NCBI RefSeq assembly: GCF_002939305.1
Contig: NZ_MVDI01000012.1
Coordinates: 1 to 64,000, forward strand
DNA: 64,000 nt
Direction: 5' to 3'
Origin: Chroococcidiopsis sp. TS-821
GTDB lineage: Bacteria > Cyanobacteriota > Cyanobacteriia > Cyanobacteriales > Chroococcidiopsidaceae
This document shows positions 20,249-30,447 of the stretch, one piece after another. A program made the position numbers and the translations under genes. The notes beneath the pieces were generated by a model, which worked only from the letters and a program-made list of their open reading frames with translations, ran no database searches and had not been told where the DNA came from. Within the stretch, counting starts at the first letter, position 1. Every line of letters starts with the position of its first letter.

Positions 20249-21769
20249 CTAATAGCCGCCACTCACTTGCATCTTTTGGGCGTTGTGTCTTTCTTGTAAA
20301 GCAAATCTTGCTTGTTCGCGATCGTCAAAGTGAATTTTTTCTGTTCCTAAAATTTGGTAATCTTCGTGTCCTTTACCTGCAATGAGCACGCCATCTCCTG
20401 GTTCGGCTTCGAGAATTGCGGTACGAATGGCACTCGCGCGATCGCAGATAACCTTGGGCTGCACTGTTTCAGGAATTCCGGCTAAAATATCCTGCAAAAT
20501 GCGTTCGGGGTCTTCGGTACGCGGGTTATCTGACGTAACAACCGCGATATCTGCTAGTTGCGCGGCAATTGCTCCCATTTTTGGACGCTTTGTGCGATCG
20601 CGATCGCCACCACAACCAAACACGCAGATCATCTTACCTGGAATAAACGGGCGCGAGGCTTTGAGTAAATTTTCTAAACTATCGGGGGTGTGCGCGTAAT
20701 CGACAATCACGCTAATGTCTTGCTCTGGAGCGATTTGCACGCGTTCCATCCGCCCTGGAACTTCTGTAAATTTTGGTAGAGCTTGGGCAATTAATTCTAA
20801 ATCTACACCCAGATGTAATGCTGCAGCGACAGCTGCCAACATATTTGAAAGGTTGTACTCGCCAACTAAAGGCGAATGAAACGCAATATCTCCTTTAGGT
20901 GTATGTAACGTTCCACTCACGCCCGTCGGTTCGTAGTGAAGATCGCTCGTCCAAAAATCCGCTTCTGCATTGTGGATGCTATAGCGCCATAGTTGCGGTC
21001 TTGGGATTTGCGCAATGAGCCTTTGTCCGTAAGGATCGTCAGCATTAATCACTGCACGTCCTTGAAGATAGTCGGGACTAAATAACAGTGCTTTTGCCGC
21101 AAAATAATCTTCCATATCCTTGTGGAAATCGAGGTGGTCTTGCGTTAAATTTGTGAACACCCCAACTTCAAACGGACAGCCCATGACTCGCCCTTGGGCT
21201 AAAGCATGGGAACTCACTTCCATGACACCCCACTGACAACCAGCGTCACGGGCTGCGGCTAATTGTTGTTGAAGTTCAACGGCGAAGGGCGTAGTATGCG
21301 TTGCCGTTTGCTCGTAACCTTGCCATCGCGTGTAGAGAGTCCCCATCAATGCGGTAGGAAATTGTGCTTGCACGAGAAAAAATTCAATGAGGTGCGTTGT
21401 TGTTGTTTTGCCATTTGTACCCGTCACCCCCACAAGTTTTAGCTGTTTTGCAGGATAGCCATAAAAAGCCGCAGCACAAGAGGCGCACGCTTCTACCATA
21501 TCAGTTGCCACAATGACGCAAGCATCGTTTGTCGCAGGCTGTTTTTTGGCCGCATCGCTGGAAATTAAAGCGGCGATCGCTCCTGATGCGATCGCACTTT
21601 GCCAAAATTCGCCACCATCGACTCGCGTTCCTGGCATTCCAATAAATAGATCTCCCGCTTGGCAAGCATGAGAGTTTGTTTTTAACCCTATTACTTCCAT
21701 ATCGATTGCAGGGTGTTGGGGAATTTCGACAACACTTGCAATATTTGTTAATAAATCCCGCAATTTCAT
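20249..21769 (-). CDS. murE: UDP-N-acetylmuramoyl-tripeptide synthetase (meso-DAP-adding)
   Basis: MurE adds meso-diaminopimelate to UDP-MurNAc-L-Ala-D-Glu in cytosolic peptidoglycan precursor synthesis. The protein has 506 residues, a normal length. The ATP-binding loop GVTGTNGKTTTTHL is at about residue 115, the central domain includes NLTQDHLDFH, and the C-terminal DNPRTEDP box is the known determinant for meso-DAP rather than lysine. It ends with the ligase GKGHEDYQ motif. It is not in a dcw cluster here, as is usual in cyanobacteria. Confidence 0.96.
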   Translation of the reverse strand: MKLRDLLTNIASVVEIPQHPAIDMEVIGLKTNSHACQAGDLFIGMPGTRVDGGEFWQSAIASGAIAALISSDAAKKQPATNDACVIVATDMVEACASCAAAFYGYPAKQLKLVGVTGTNGKTTTTHLIEFFLVQAQFPTALMGTLYTRWQGYEQTATHTTPFAVELQQQLAAARDAGCQWGVMEVSSHALAQGRVMGCPFEVGVFTNLTQDHLDFHKDMEDYFAAKALLFSPDYLQGRAVINADDPYGQRLIAQIPRPQLWRYSIHNAEADFWTSDLHYEPTGVSGTLHTPKGDIAFHSPLVGEYNLSNMLAAVAAALHLGVDLELIAQALPKFTEVPGRMERVQIAPEQDISVIVDYAHTPDSLENLLKASRPFIPGKMICVFGCGGDRDRTKRPKMGAIAAQLADIAVVTSDNPRTEDPERILQDILAGIPETVQPKVICDRASAIRTAILEAEPGDGVLIAGKGHEDYQILGTEKIHFDDREQARFALQERHNAQKMQVSGGY

Positions 21770-21862
21770 GGCATCAACTCCTCACAACAAAAACTCCAAA
21801 GACCCCAAAAAACCTTAGGAAACCTCTTGTGACTTCTAACCTCTGCTACAAACACGCATCCT

Positions 21863-22135
21863 TTAGTGTGAATCACGAGTTTTGAGATATTTCTGTAGCA
21901 ATTGCTCCAACTGTGCCACGCTAGCGCGGGGAGAAGGGCGAGGAATTTGTGCTTCTTTCCCATTGTTGTCGTAGCAAAGGACTGGAACTTCGTACTGATA
22001 TGCTTGCAACCAATCGGTACGAGTTGTAATGTCGCGTACTTCCAAATCAAAGCTGAATGAGTGAATTTGTGCCAATTTTTCCTCCAATCCCTCACACAAA
22101 TGGCAACCAGGCTTACTGTATAAGATTAATCGCAT
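21863..22135 (-). CDS. Glutaredoxin-like thioredoxin-fold protein
   Basis: This 90-residue protein has a thioredoxin-fold start LILYSKPGCHLC with a CHLC redox site at residues 11-14, and the cis-Pro segment VPVLCYD at about 51. It resembles the glutaredoxin 2-like/DUF836 family. It may serve as a small disulfide reductase; its partner is unknown. It lies upstream of murE on the same strand with a 93-base gap, and is divergent from cysH, which needs a thiol reductant, but this link is only positional. Confidence 0.82.
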   Translation of the reverse strand: MRLILYSKPGCHLCEGLEEKLAQIHSFSFDLEVRDITTRTDWLQAYQYEVPVLCYDNNGKEAQIPRPSPRASVAQLEQLLQKYLKTRDSH

Positions 22136-22249
22136 TTTAAAGAAACTACTTCATAAAAAACAAAGGCTTGATATAAAAAAAATGAAAAGGCTTTCACCCA
22201 TGCCATCTTTAGATATTCTGGATGTAGGAGAAATAACTAAAGAATTGAC

Positions 22250-22978
22250 ATGAGCCTGTCGACCGAATCTTCTCATAGCCAAATTGACAATTTTGATTTA
22301 GAACAACTTAACCAAAGATTTGATACTGCTCATCCGAGAGAGATTTTAGCTTGGTGCGTTGAGCATATTGTAAAGGGACTAGTGCAAACAAGTGCCTTTA
22401 ATGTTGATGATATGGTTATCACTGATATCTTATATCGCGACCTCAAGCACGCAATTCCAATTATTTTTCTCGACACGTTACATCACTTTCCACAAACACT
22501 AGAATTGGTTGCCAAAGCGAAAGAAACTTACAATCTTGACCTGCGCATCTACAAAACTCCTGACGCAGACTCGCGTGCAGCGTTTGCCGCTAAATATGGC
22601 GAAGCTTTGTGGAATAAGGATATCGAAAAATTCCACTACGTCACAAAAATTGAACCTTTGCAGCGTGGTTTGGACGAACTGAACACCGTTGCTTGGATTA
22701 CGGGGCGACGTCGCGACCAAGCGATGACGCGTGCCAATATGCCAGTATTTGAATTAGATGCCCAACAGCGTCTTAAGGTGAATCCTTTAGCAAGTTGGAC
22801 GCGGAAAGATTCCTGGAACTATGTCTTCCAACACAATGTCATTTATAACCCACTCCACGACCAAGGTTATCCGAGTATCGGCGACGAACCTATCACTACC
22901 CCCGTTGCTGAAGGCGAAGACGAACGTGCAGGGCGCTGGCGCGGTACAGGTAAAACTGAATGCGGAATTCATATCTAA
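22250..22978 (+). CDS. cysH: Phosphoadenylyl-sulfate reductase (thioredoxin-dependent)
   Basis: CysH reduces activated sulfate to sulfite in assimilatory sulfate reduction. The protein is 242 residues. The C-terminal GTGKTECGIHI carries the catalytic Cys238. The PP-loop-like fold shows ITDILYRDLKHAIPIIFLDT and TGRRRDQ. The CC...CxxC iron-sulfur signature of APS-type reductases is absent (only EPLQRGL stands where it would be), so the PAPS-specific type is expected. No other sulfur-assimilation gene is adjacent. Confidence 0.93.
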   Translation: MSLSTESSHSQIDNFDLEQLNQRFDTAHPREILAWCVEHIVKGLVQTSAFNVDDMVITDILYRDLKHAIPIIFLDTLHHFPQTLELVAKAKETYNLDLRIYKTPDADSRAAFAAKYGEALWNKDIEKFHYVTKIEPLQRGLDELNTVAWITGRRRDQAMTRANMPVFELDAQQRLKVNPLASWTRKDSWNYVFQHNVIYNPLHDQGYPSIGDEPITTPVAEGEDERAGRWRGTGKTECGIHI

Positions 22979-22999
22979 TGAGAGGTGCTCCAGGTGCAG

Positions 23000-23036
23000 A
23001 GGAGAATAAGTAATGACAAACGAGCGTTAACTCAAA
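23000..23036. repeat. Dispersed repeat, copy C
   Basis: AGGAGAATAAGTAATGACAA and the following GAGCGTTAACTCAAA match copy B in the same orientation with a few substitutions. It is followed by ACTAACCACTAACAACTAAC words and lies between cysH and sbcD, ending 39 bases before the sbcD start. Confidence 0.7.
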
Positions 23037-23075
23037 ACTAGCTACTAACCACTAACAACTAACTACTAGCCACTC

Positions 23076-24395
23076 ATGCTCAAAATCCTCCACTTATCCG
23101 ATATACATATGGGAAGTAGCTTCTCCCACGGACGTATTGACCCGCAAACGGGAACTAATACACGTTTGGAAGATTTTGTCAAGACGCTTTCACGGTGTAT
23201 CGACCGCGCGATCGCAGAACCAGTTGACTTGGTTGTTTTTGGGGGCGATGCGTTTCCAGATGCAACACCACCACCGTTTGTTCAAGAAAAATTTGCGAGT
23301 CAGTTTCGCCGATTGGTTGATGCGCAAATCCCCACAGTTTTGTTAGTTGGCAATCACGACCAGCATTCGCAAGGACAAGGGGGAGCGAGTTTGTGTATTT
23401 ATCGGACTTTGGGCGTGCCAGGATTTATCGTCGGCGATCGCCTGATGACACACTACATCCAAACGCGCAATGGTCCAATTCAAGTCATCTCGTTACCTTG
23501 GCTAACCCGTTCCACGCTGCTGACACGCCCCGAAACCGAAGGATTATCTTTAGCTGAAGTCAATCAGCTACTTATTGAACGCTTGCGTGTCGCCCTCGAA
23601 GGCGAAATCCGCAGCCTTAACCCAGAAGTACCAACGGTATTATTAGGGCATCTCATGGTTGATAATGCGTCTTACGGTGCTGAACGCTTTTTAGCGGTTG
23701 GTAAAGGCTTCACCGTGCCATTATCCTTACTGGCGCGCCCTTGTTTTGACTATGTTGCTTTAGGACATGTCCATCGCCACCAGAACCTCAATAAATCGAA
23801 CGATCCGCCGATTGTTTATCCAGGTAGTATCGAACGCGTAGATTTTAGCGAAGAAAAAGAAGATAAAGGCTATGTGCTCGTCGAAATCGAACGCGGTAAA
23901 GTTCGGTGGGAATTTTGTCCTTTACCCGTGCGGAAATTCTGCACAATTGATGTTGATGTCTCAAATGCTGCCGATCCGCAAGCGAAAATATTAAAGGCGA
24001 TCGCCCAAAAAAATATTCATGACGCTGTTGTACGTCTTATCTATAAGCTGCGTTCTGAGCAACTCGACCAAATTGATACCGCATTATTGCATCAAACATT
24101 AAGTCCAGCACATACATACACAATTCAACCCGAATTAGTTAGCCAACTCGCAAGACCCCGCGTACCCGAACTAGGAACAAGTAACGCGATCGACCCCATA
24201 GAAGCCTTAAAAACTTATTTAAATAATCGAGAAGACCTCAAAGATATCTCAGCTCCAATGTTAGAAGCTGCACATAAGTTATTAGCGGGCGATACAGAAG
24301 AATGGTTCAACATAGAGCCACGTAGTGCAGACAATGCGGATGCTAGTAACCCAGAAGCTACGAACAATACAGACCGTCAACTGCGCTTACTTTAA
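23076..24395 (+). CDS. sbcD: SbcD-type DNA repair metallophosphoesterase
   Basis: This 439-residue protein is the nuclease subunit of the SbcCD/Mre11-Rad50-like complex, which trims DNA ends and hairpins. Calcineurin-like metal motifs are in order: HLSDIHMGS, FGGDAFPD, GNHDQHS, GHLMVD and GHVHRHQ, with the SbcD capping region following. The C-terminal ~60 residues are low in conserved motifs. The ATPase partner gene sbcC is not adjacent, unlike in many bacteria, and must lie elsewhere if present. Confidence 0.88.
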   Translation: MLKILHLSDIHMGSSFSHGRIDPQTGTNTRLEDFVKTLSRCIDRAIAEPVDLVVFGGDAFPDATPPPFVQEKFASQFRRLVDAQIPTVLLVGNHDQHSQGQGGASLCIYRTLGVPGFIVGDRLMTHYIQTRNGPIQVISLPWLTRSTLLTRPETEGLSLAEVNQLLIERLRVALEGEIRSLNPEVPTVLLGHLMVDNASYGAERFLAVGKGFTVPLSLLARPCFDYVALGHVHRHQNLNKSNDPPIVYPGSIERVDFSEEKEDKGYVLVEIERGKVRWEFCPLPVRKFCTIDVDVSNAADPQAKILKAIAQKNIHDAVVRLIYKLRSEQLDQIDTALLHQTLSPAHTYTIQPELVSQLARPRVPELGTSNAIDPIEALKTYLNNREDLKDISAPMLEAAHKLLAGDTEEWFNIEPRSADNADASNPEATNNTDRQLRLL

Positions 24396-25100
24396 AGAAG
24401 AACTAATAGGTTACTATCTACACGCTCAGCTACAACCGCAGTCAAAATTTTATATCTTCAAAACTAAAAAGCGAGTGGTTGAGCAATTATTTCTCGATCA
24501 GGGCTAGTAATTGAAACTCAGCGTTGCTTCAAAAAAGAATTATTAGCACTGAATAATTGGCGACCGACTACTCATTTTTTTCTGGCAAAAGCGAAGTGCT
24601 ATATGCTTTTTCTACTCTCTTTAAAAGTAGATAGCTGGGTAGAGTGTAACTCCTAATACTGTTATTTAATTAGGTAATTCTTAAGCTGCTCAACAGTAAA
24701 GCCTGATTTTTCAGCATAATTACGGATGTGCTAGGAATTTATGGCTTTTATAAGTAAATAAGATGCGAGAATTTACAGACAAAGCTGTACGCATCATCGC
24801 CAATAACACTCAACTTTATTGGTTTTAAGCTTGCTATATTGTAATGACAGTAATGACAAGCGATCGCCTAATTTCAATAAAAACTAGGAAATTTGACTTA
24901 ATAATACAAAATATGTACCTAAAAACTACTGATACTTAACCAGAAAAATCTATTTGAGCGAGCAATGCTTCAAACAAGAAAGTAATAATAAAAATAGCCA
25001 CTAGCTAGTTTTGTCTCGATGTCAACATTTTTTATGGAATAACTGTAATGAAATATGTTGCTTTTACCAAGTATAATTTATTACTAAACCTATTGAATCT
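24396..25100. other. Long AT-rich spacer
   Basis: This 705-base spacer between sbcD and the hybrid kinase is the longest gene-free stretch in the window. A minus-strand 22-codon segment (24739-24671) reads as a peptide-like sequence but has stop codons directly upstream and no start. The region should hold the promoter for the signalling operon; none could be fixed by eye. Confidence 0.5.
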
Positions 25101-27875
25101 ATGAGGGTGCTGAAACCAAACCTATTACTGAAAATACCTAGTAGTAAAGCACGCGAGTCGGGTGGAGTTACATTACATCGATTGCTTGTTGTACCTTTTA
25201 TACTACAAATTTTTACAGTTGTAGGACTCGTTGGATATTTCTCGCTGCGTAACGGGCAACAGGCAGTTAACTATCTAGCATATCAGTTGATGGATAAAGT
25301 CAATCGACTGGTGACACAGCATTTAGATAGTTATCTATCGACACCGCAAAAAATTAATCAGCTGAATATTGATGCCATTCAGCTAGGAATATTAGACGTA
25401 TACGACTTTGAAAAAGCAGGACATTATTTTTGGAAACAGATGCAAGTGTATGATGTCAGCTACATTGGTTATGCACTTGCTACAGGCGAACTCGTTGCAT
25501 CTGGGCGCTATTTAGATGGTAAAGGTGTAACGATTGATGAACTTTCTTCACGTACTCAAGGTAAAGCATACACTTATGCAACTGACGCTCAAGGAGACCG
25601 CACGCGAGTTTTAAGAATTTATGATAATTATCAACCATTAATAGAATCTTGGTATACATCAGCAGTAAAAGCCCGAAAACCTCTATGGAGTCCAGTATAT
25701 ACTTGGAACGATCCTGCAGGTCACTTGTTGATTACAGCAAGTCATCCTATTTACGATCGGGCGGGGAGACTCATTGGCGTACTTGGTGTAGATTTTCTTT
25801 TGACTAAAATTAGTCATTTCTTGCGCAGTTTAGATATTCATCCTTCAGCTAAAATTTTTATTATTGAGCAGAGCGGAGATTTAATCGCTAGTTCTAGCGC
25901 AGAAAAACCTTTGACACTTCATCAAGGTAAAGCCCAAAGACTGCAAGTTTTACAAAGTCAAGATCCATTAATTCAAGCGACTGCAGGATATTTAAATAAA
26001 GAATTTAGTAGCCTTGGGGCAATAAGTATTAGTCAAGAACTAAGTTTTCAGCATAATAATGAACGTCATTTTATCCACGTAACACCATGGAAAGACAACC
26101 TTGGACTTGACTGGTTAGTAGTAGTTGTTGTCCCTGAGTCTGCCTTCATGGCACAAATTAATGAAAATACAAAAATAACAATTATTTTCTGTTTGTTGGC
26201 AATGCTATTCGCGACACTTTTAGGAACGTTGACCTCGCGATGGATTACCCAACCAATTCGAGAACTCAGTGCTGCTAGTAAAGCGATCGCTTATGGTGAT
26301 TTAGACCAAAAAGTTGAGGTTAAAGGAGTCAGAGAACTGGATGTTTTATCGCAGTCATTTAATCGCATGGCATCACAACTCAAAGAATCCTTTGAACAGC
26401 TAGAAACAAGAGTAGAAAAACGCACAGCACAACTCAACGAGGCTAAACAAGCCGCTGAAGCCGCGAATCGTGCTAAAAGTGAATTTCTCGCAAACATGAG
26501 TCATGAATTGCGTACTCCTCTCAATGCAGTTCTTGGCTTTACAACACTCATGAATCAAGATGTCTCGCTCACTGCTGAACAAAGAGAAAATTTAAAAATT
26601 ATTAATCGCAGTGGCGAACACCTGCTGACATTAATTAATGATGTTCTTGACATGGCAAAAATTGAGGCAGGTCGGATTACATTAAATAAGAAAAACTTTG
26701 ATTTATATAGCCTCTTAAACACGATCGAAGAAATGTTTTCCTGCAAAGCTCAGTTAAAAGGCTTGCAGCTACAAATTGAGCGTACCGCAGAAGTCCCCCA
26801 ATATATAAAGTCAGACGAAATAAAATTACGCCAAATTCTGATTAATCTTGTTGGCAACGCGATTAAATTTACGCAAGAAGGTTGTATATTTCTACGCGTA
26901 ACAACTATAGACAATCAAGACAAAACGCCAAAAAATACTCCCAAAATAACACTGCATTTTGAAGTAGAAGATACGGGAATAGGAATTGCAGCGCATGAAA
27001 TTGACATGCTATTTAAACCTTTTGTGCAAACAGAAACAGGACGAAAATCCGAACAAGGAACAGGGTTAGGTTTAGCGATTACGCACAAATTTGTGCAACT
27101 GATGGAAGGAACAATTACGCTCAGTAGCGAGTTAGGAAAAGGCACCATTTTTCAGTTCGATATTCCCGTTGAACTCGCCGAAGCGACATCACAGGAAACT
27201 GAGACTCAGCGCGTTGTTGGTTTAGAACCAGGACAACCAAAGTATCGGATTTTAGTCGTTGACGATCACTTAGCGATGCGTCGCATTCTAAAACAAACGC
27301 TAACCAATGTAGGATTTGAGGTACGCGAAGCTGAAAATGGTCAAGAAGCGATCGCGCTGTGGAATCTCTGGGAACCGCACTTCATCTTAATGGATATGCG
27401 AATGCCAGTTGTCAGCGGCTATGAAGCAACCCAGTATATTAAATCTCAGCCAAAAGGGCAATCAACTATTATTGTTGCTTTCACTGCTAGTGCATTTGAG
27501 CAAGAACAAGCAACTGTCTTAGCAACAGGTTGCGATGATTTTATCCGCAAGCCTTTTCGCGAAGAAGTCATTTGGGAAAAGCTCAAGCAACATCTTGGTG
27601 TTCGTTATATATATGAAAATCCGCATGCAATTCGCGAAACGCTGCAGGGTACAACCCCAGGTTACGCGCTCAATGCTGATAACCTCAACGTTATGCCGAC
27701 TGAGTGGATTGCGCAACTACACGAGGCAGCAGCGAAACTAGACGCTGAAACCATAGCACAACTTATTACGGAGATTCCTACAGATTATGCTTTCCTAGCC
27801 CAAGCATTGCAACAAAAAGTAAACAACTTTGACTTCGATCAAATCATCGACCTAGCTCAGCCATCTTCGTTATGA
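25101..27875 (+). CDS. Hybrid sensor histidine kinase (Cache-HAMP-HisKA-HATPase-REC)
   Basis: This 924-residue membrane sensor has TM1 (~31-50), a large periplasmic Cache-type domain (~50-345) and TM2 (~350-372). A HAMP region with coiled coil follows (~373-455). The HisKA has a normal ANMSHELRTPLNAVLGF box with His near 468. The HATPase has N-box LINLVGNAIKFTQ and G boxes DTGIGI and GTGLGL. A receiver domain (~710-825) has its phospho-acceptor Asp in LMDMRMP and Lys in RKPF. About 90 C-terminal residues have no recognised domain. It should sense an extracytoplasmic small ligand. Its stop overlaps the start of the GGDEF-EAL gene (ATGA), the probable output partner. Confidence 0.93.
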   Translation: MRVLKPNLLLKIPSSKARESGGVTLHRLLVVPFILQIFTVVGLVGYFSLRNGQQAVNYLAYQLMDKVNRLVTQHLDSYLSTPQKINQLNIDAIQLGILDVYDFEKAGHYFWKQMQVYDVSYIGYALATGELVASGRYLDGKGVTIDELSSRTQGKAYTYATDAQGDRTRVLRIYDNYQPLIESWYTSAVKARKPLWSPVYTWNDPAGHLLITASHPIYDRAGRLIGVLGVDFLLTKISHFLRSLDIHPSAKIFIIEQSGDLIASSSAEKPLTLHQGKAQRLQVLQSQDPLIQATAGYLNKEFSSLGAISISQELSFQHNNERHFIHVTPWKDNLGLDWLVVVVVPESAFMAQINENTKITIIFCLLAMLFATLLGTLTSRWITQPIRELSAASKAIAYGDLDQKVEVKGVRELDVLSQSFNRMASQLKESFEQLETRVEKRTAQLNEAKQAAEAANRAKSEFLANMSHELRTPLNAVLGFTTLMNQDVSLTAEQRENLKIINRSGEHLLTLINDVLDMAKIEAGRITLNKKNFDLYSLLNTIEEMFSCKAQLKGLQLQIERTAEVPQYIKSDEIKLRQILINLVGNAIKFTQEGCIFLRVTTIDNQDKTPKNTPKITLHFEVEDTGIGIAAHEIDMLFKPFVQTETGRKSEQGTGLGLAITHKFVQLMEGTITLSSELGKGTIFQFDIPVELAEATSQETETQRVVGLEPGQPKYRILVVDDHLAMRRILKQTLTNVGFEVREAENGQEAIALWNLWEPHFILMDMRMPVVSGYEATQYIKSQPKGQSTIIVAFTASAFEQEQATVLATGCDDFIRKPFREEVIWEKLKQHLGVRYIYENPHAIRETLQGTTPGYALNADNLNVMPTEWIAQLHEAAAKLDAETIAQLITEIPTDYAFLAQALQQKVNNFDFDQIIDLAQPSSL

Positions 27876-30115
27876 ATAGCTCTTCACTTGATACATCACG
27901 CACAATTTTAATCGTTGACGATGTTCCAGAAAACCTGCGCGTCCTGTCCAAAACTTTATTAGGACAAGGCTATCAAGTTCGCTGTGCGAAGAATGGTGCG
28001 ATGGCATTGATGGGAGCTAATACCGCGCCGCCTGATGTGATTCTACTCGATATCAAAATGCCCGATCTCGATGGCTACGAAGTTTGTCGTCGCCTGAAAG
28101 CTTCGCCCACAACGCGCGATATTCCAGTAATTTTCTTGAGTGCTTCGGATGATGTACTTGATAAAGTCAAAGCTTTTGCCGTCGGCGGAGTAGATTACAT
28201 TACGAAACCATTTGAAATTGCCGAAGTTATAGCCCGCGTTCAAAGTCAGATTGCGCTGCAAAGTGCCAAAGCAGAAATTTCTCAACTTAATGCTCAACTC
28301 GAACAACGCATTCAACAGCGCACGATACAACTGCAAGCAGCTAACCAACAACTGCAACGCGAAATTGGAGAACGCAAACTTGCAGAAAAACGCTTACAAG
28401 AAAGTGAAGAACGACTCGAAAGTATTTTAAATTCTCTAGAAGAAGTTGTGTGGTCGGTTTGTCCTAAAACCCGCAGAATATTTTATCTCAATTCGGCTGT
28501 ACAAAAAGTTTATGGTCGTCCTGTTGCTGAATTTTTTGAGAATCCCAACTTGTGGTTAGAAGCTGTCCATCCAGAAGATCGCCGTAAAGTAGAGCGATCG
28601 CATCAAATGCTCCTCGAACAAGGTAGTGCTGAATTAGAATATCGCCTTTTACAACCTGATGGCACGCTACGGTGGGTGAGCACTCGTAGCCGCGTTATCT
28701 ACGAAAATGGTGTTGCCGTTCGTCTCGATGGCATTGTTTACGACATTACACGCCGCAAGCAAGCCGAAGAACAACTAGTTTATGATGCCTTGCACGATGC
28801 GTTAACAGGTTTACCCAATCGCAATCTATTTATGGAACGCTTAGAAAGCGCATTACACCGCGCTAAGCGCAACGCTCATTATTTGTTTGCGGTACTGTTT
28901 ATCGACTTAGATCGCTTTAAGGTAGTTAATGACAGCCTGGGTCATACTTTGGGCGATCGATTGTTATGCGCGATCGCTACTCTTCTGCAACAATGCTTGC
29001 GCTCTACGGATACAATCGCTCGATTTGGTGGTGATGAATTTACCATTCTCCTCGATGACATCAAAGATATTACTGATGCTATCCGGATTGCTGAGCGACT
29101 TCAAGCACAACTGACGGCACCTTTTCAACTCGAAAACCACACAATATTTTCGAGTGCGAGTATTGGCATTGCCCTCTCGTCGCCAGCTTATCGCGAAGCA
29201 CAAGATCTACTCCGCGATGCAGATATTGCCATGTATCAAGCTAAAGAACAAGGTAAAGCAAGATACGCCATCTTTGACCAAGAGATGTATCAAAAAAACC
29301 TAAAGCTTTTACGACTAGAAAGCGATCTGCGACAAGCTTTAGAACGCCAAGAATTTTGTCTCCACTACCAACCAATCATCTCATTAACGACAGGTAAACT
29401 AACAGGCTTTGAAGCGTTAATCCGATGGCGACATCCTCAACGCGGGCTAATTTCCCCCACCAACTTTATTTCTGTCGCTGAAGATATCGGCTTGATTGTG
29501 ACTATCGGCGAATGGGTACTACAAGAAGCTTGTCGTCAGTTGCAAGTTTGGCAAGCACAATTTCCACATCTAATGCCACTCAAATTAAGTGTCAATATCG
29601 CTGGACAACAAATTAGAGAACCAAATTTTATTCACCAAATTGACCGAATTTTAGCTGAAACTGGATTGGATGGCAGTTATTTACAATTAGAAATTACGGA
29701 AAGTACACTCATTGAGTATGCACAAGAAACTGTTAGGACTTTATTAGAGATTAGATCGCGACAAATTCAGTTAAGTATTGATGATTTTGGGCAAGGTTAC
29801 TCGTCTTTAAGCTATTTACATCGTTTTCCAATAAATAGCTTGAAAATAGACCGCTCTTTTGTGAGTGGCATGCATTCTAACGGTGAAAACTATGAAATTG
29901 TGCGCACAATTACTACGCTTGCGCATATACTAGGGATGAGCGTCGTTGCAGAAGGCGTAGAAACACCTGAGCAGTTTGCAATCTTAAGAACCTTAGGGTG
30001 TGAGTTTGGTCAAGGATATCTTTTCGCGCGATCTTTGAATTGCGCCTCTGCTACAGCTTTAATGGCGAGCGATCCTCAATGGCTAGAGTTGACTGAGCTA
30101 AATCAACCTTTATAG
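27872..30115 (+). CDS. Response regulator with REC, PAS, GGDEF and EAL domains
   Basis: This 747-residue c-di-GMP protein has a receiver domain at ~12-125 (Asp in LLDIKMP, Lys in TKPF), a coiled coil at ~130-180, and a PAS domain with PAC tail at ~185-300. A GGDEF domain (~305-465) has an intact RFGGDEF active site. An EAL domain (~480-735) has EALIRWRHP, the Asn in KLSVNIA, Glu in LEITES, the DDFGQGYSSL loop, Lys in LKIDRSFV and Glu in VAEGVET. Both synthesis and hydrolysis sites look complete, so the net direction of c-di-GMP turnover cannot be predicted. It is translationally coupled to the hybrid kinase, which is likely to phosphorylate its receiver. Confidence 0.94.
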   Translation: MNSSSLDTSRTILIVDDVPENLRVLSKTLLGQGYQVRCAKNGAMALMGANTAPPDVILLDIKMPDLDGYEVCRRLKASPTTRDIPVIFLSASDDVLDKVKAFAVGGVDYITKPFEIAEVIARVQSQIALQSAKAEISQLNAQLEQRIQQRTIQLQAANQQLQREIGERKLAEKRLQESEERLESILNSLEEVVWSVCPKTRRIFYLNSAVQKVYGRPVAEFFENPNLWLEAVHPEDRRKVERSHQMLLEQGSAELEYRLLQPDGTLRWVSTRSRVIYENGVAVRLDGIVYDITRRKQAEEQLVYDALHDALTGLPNRNLFMERLESALHRAKRNAHYLFAVLFIDLDRFKVVNDSLGHTLGDRLLCAIATLLQQCLRSTDTIARFGGDEFTILLDDIKDITDAIRIAERLQAQLTAPFQLENHTIFSSASIGIALSSPAYREAQDLLRDADIAMYQAKEQGKARYAIFDQEMYQKNLKLLRLESDLRQALERQEFCLHYQPIISLTTGKLTGFEALIRWRHPQRGLISPTNFISVAEDIGLIVTIGEWVLQEACRQLQVWQAQFPHLMPLKLSVNIAGQQIREPNFIHQIDRILAETGLDGSYLQLEITESTLIEYAQETVRTLLEIRSRQIQLSIDDFGQGYSSLSYLHRFPINSLKIDRSFVSGMHSNGENYEIVRTITTLAHILGMSVVAEGVETPEQFAILRTLGCEFGQGYLFARSLNCASATALMASDPQWLELTELNQPL

Positions 30116-30243
30116 ATAGATAGTTATATATTACACTTGCAACGCCATCTGATTCGATTTGTGGAAGTTATTTTTTTATGAACTGCTCTAGTTCACATAA
30201 ATTAAAAAATCTAAAATAATCGTATTTTTTTATTTTTAGAATG

Positions 30244-30447
30244 TTAAACTTGAGAATTATTCTCATCTTTTGATGAAGCGTATTTTAAAATATTCTTACC
30301 AAGATTAAAAACTTGTTTAATTAGAAATAAAGGTAAAATAATGACGATCCCTAGTATACTAATAAAAATCAGAAGGAATAGATAAAATATACGTTCAAAA
30401 GTATTATAGGGTTTGGCATTTTTTATAGATTGCTCTGATTCTTTCAT
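30244..30447 (-). CDS. Small membrane protein of unknown function
   Basis: This 67-residue open frame has a charged N-terminus, one or two adjacent hydrophobic segments at about 20-45 (IFYLFLLIFISILGIVIILP) and a charged tail. The composition is that of a small inner-membrane protein, not random sequence. No good ribosome site is visible upstream and no family is recognised, so it may also be a chance frame in AT-rich DNA. Confidence 0.4.
   Translation of the reverse strand: MKESEQSIKNAKPYNTFERIFYLFLLIFISILGIVIILPLFLIKQVFNLGKNILKYASSKDENNSQV

Noticed and set aside
24671-24739. Minus-strand peptide-like segment HIRNYAEKSGFTVEQLKNYL in the sbcD-kinase spacer
   Set aside because: Only 22 codons, preceded directly by a stop, with no start or ribosome site. 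It might be a relic but could easily be chance.
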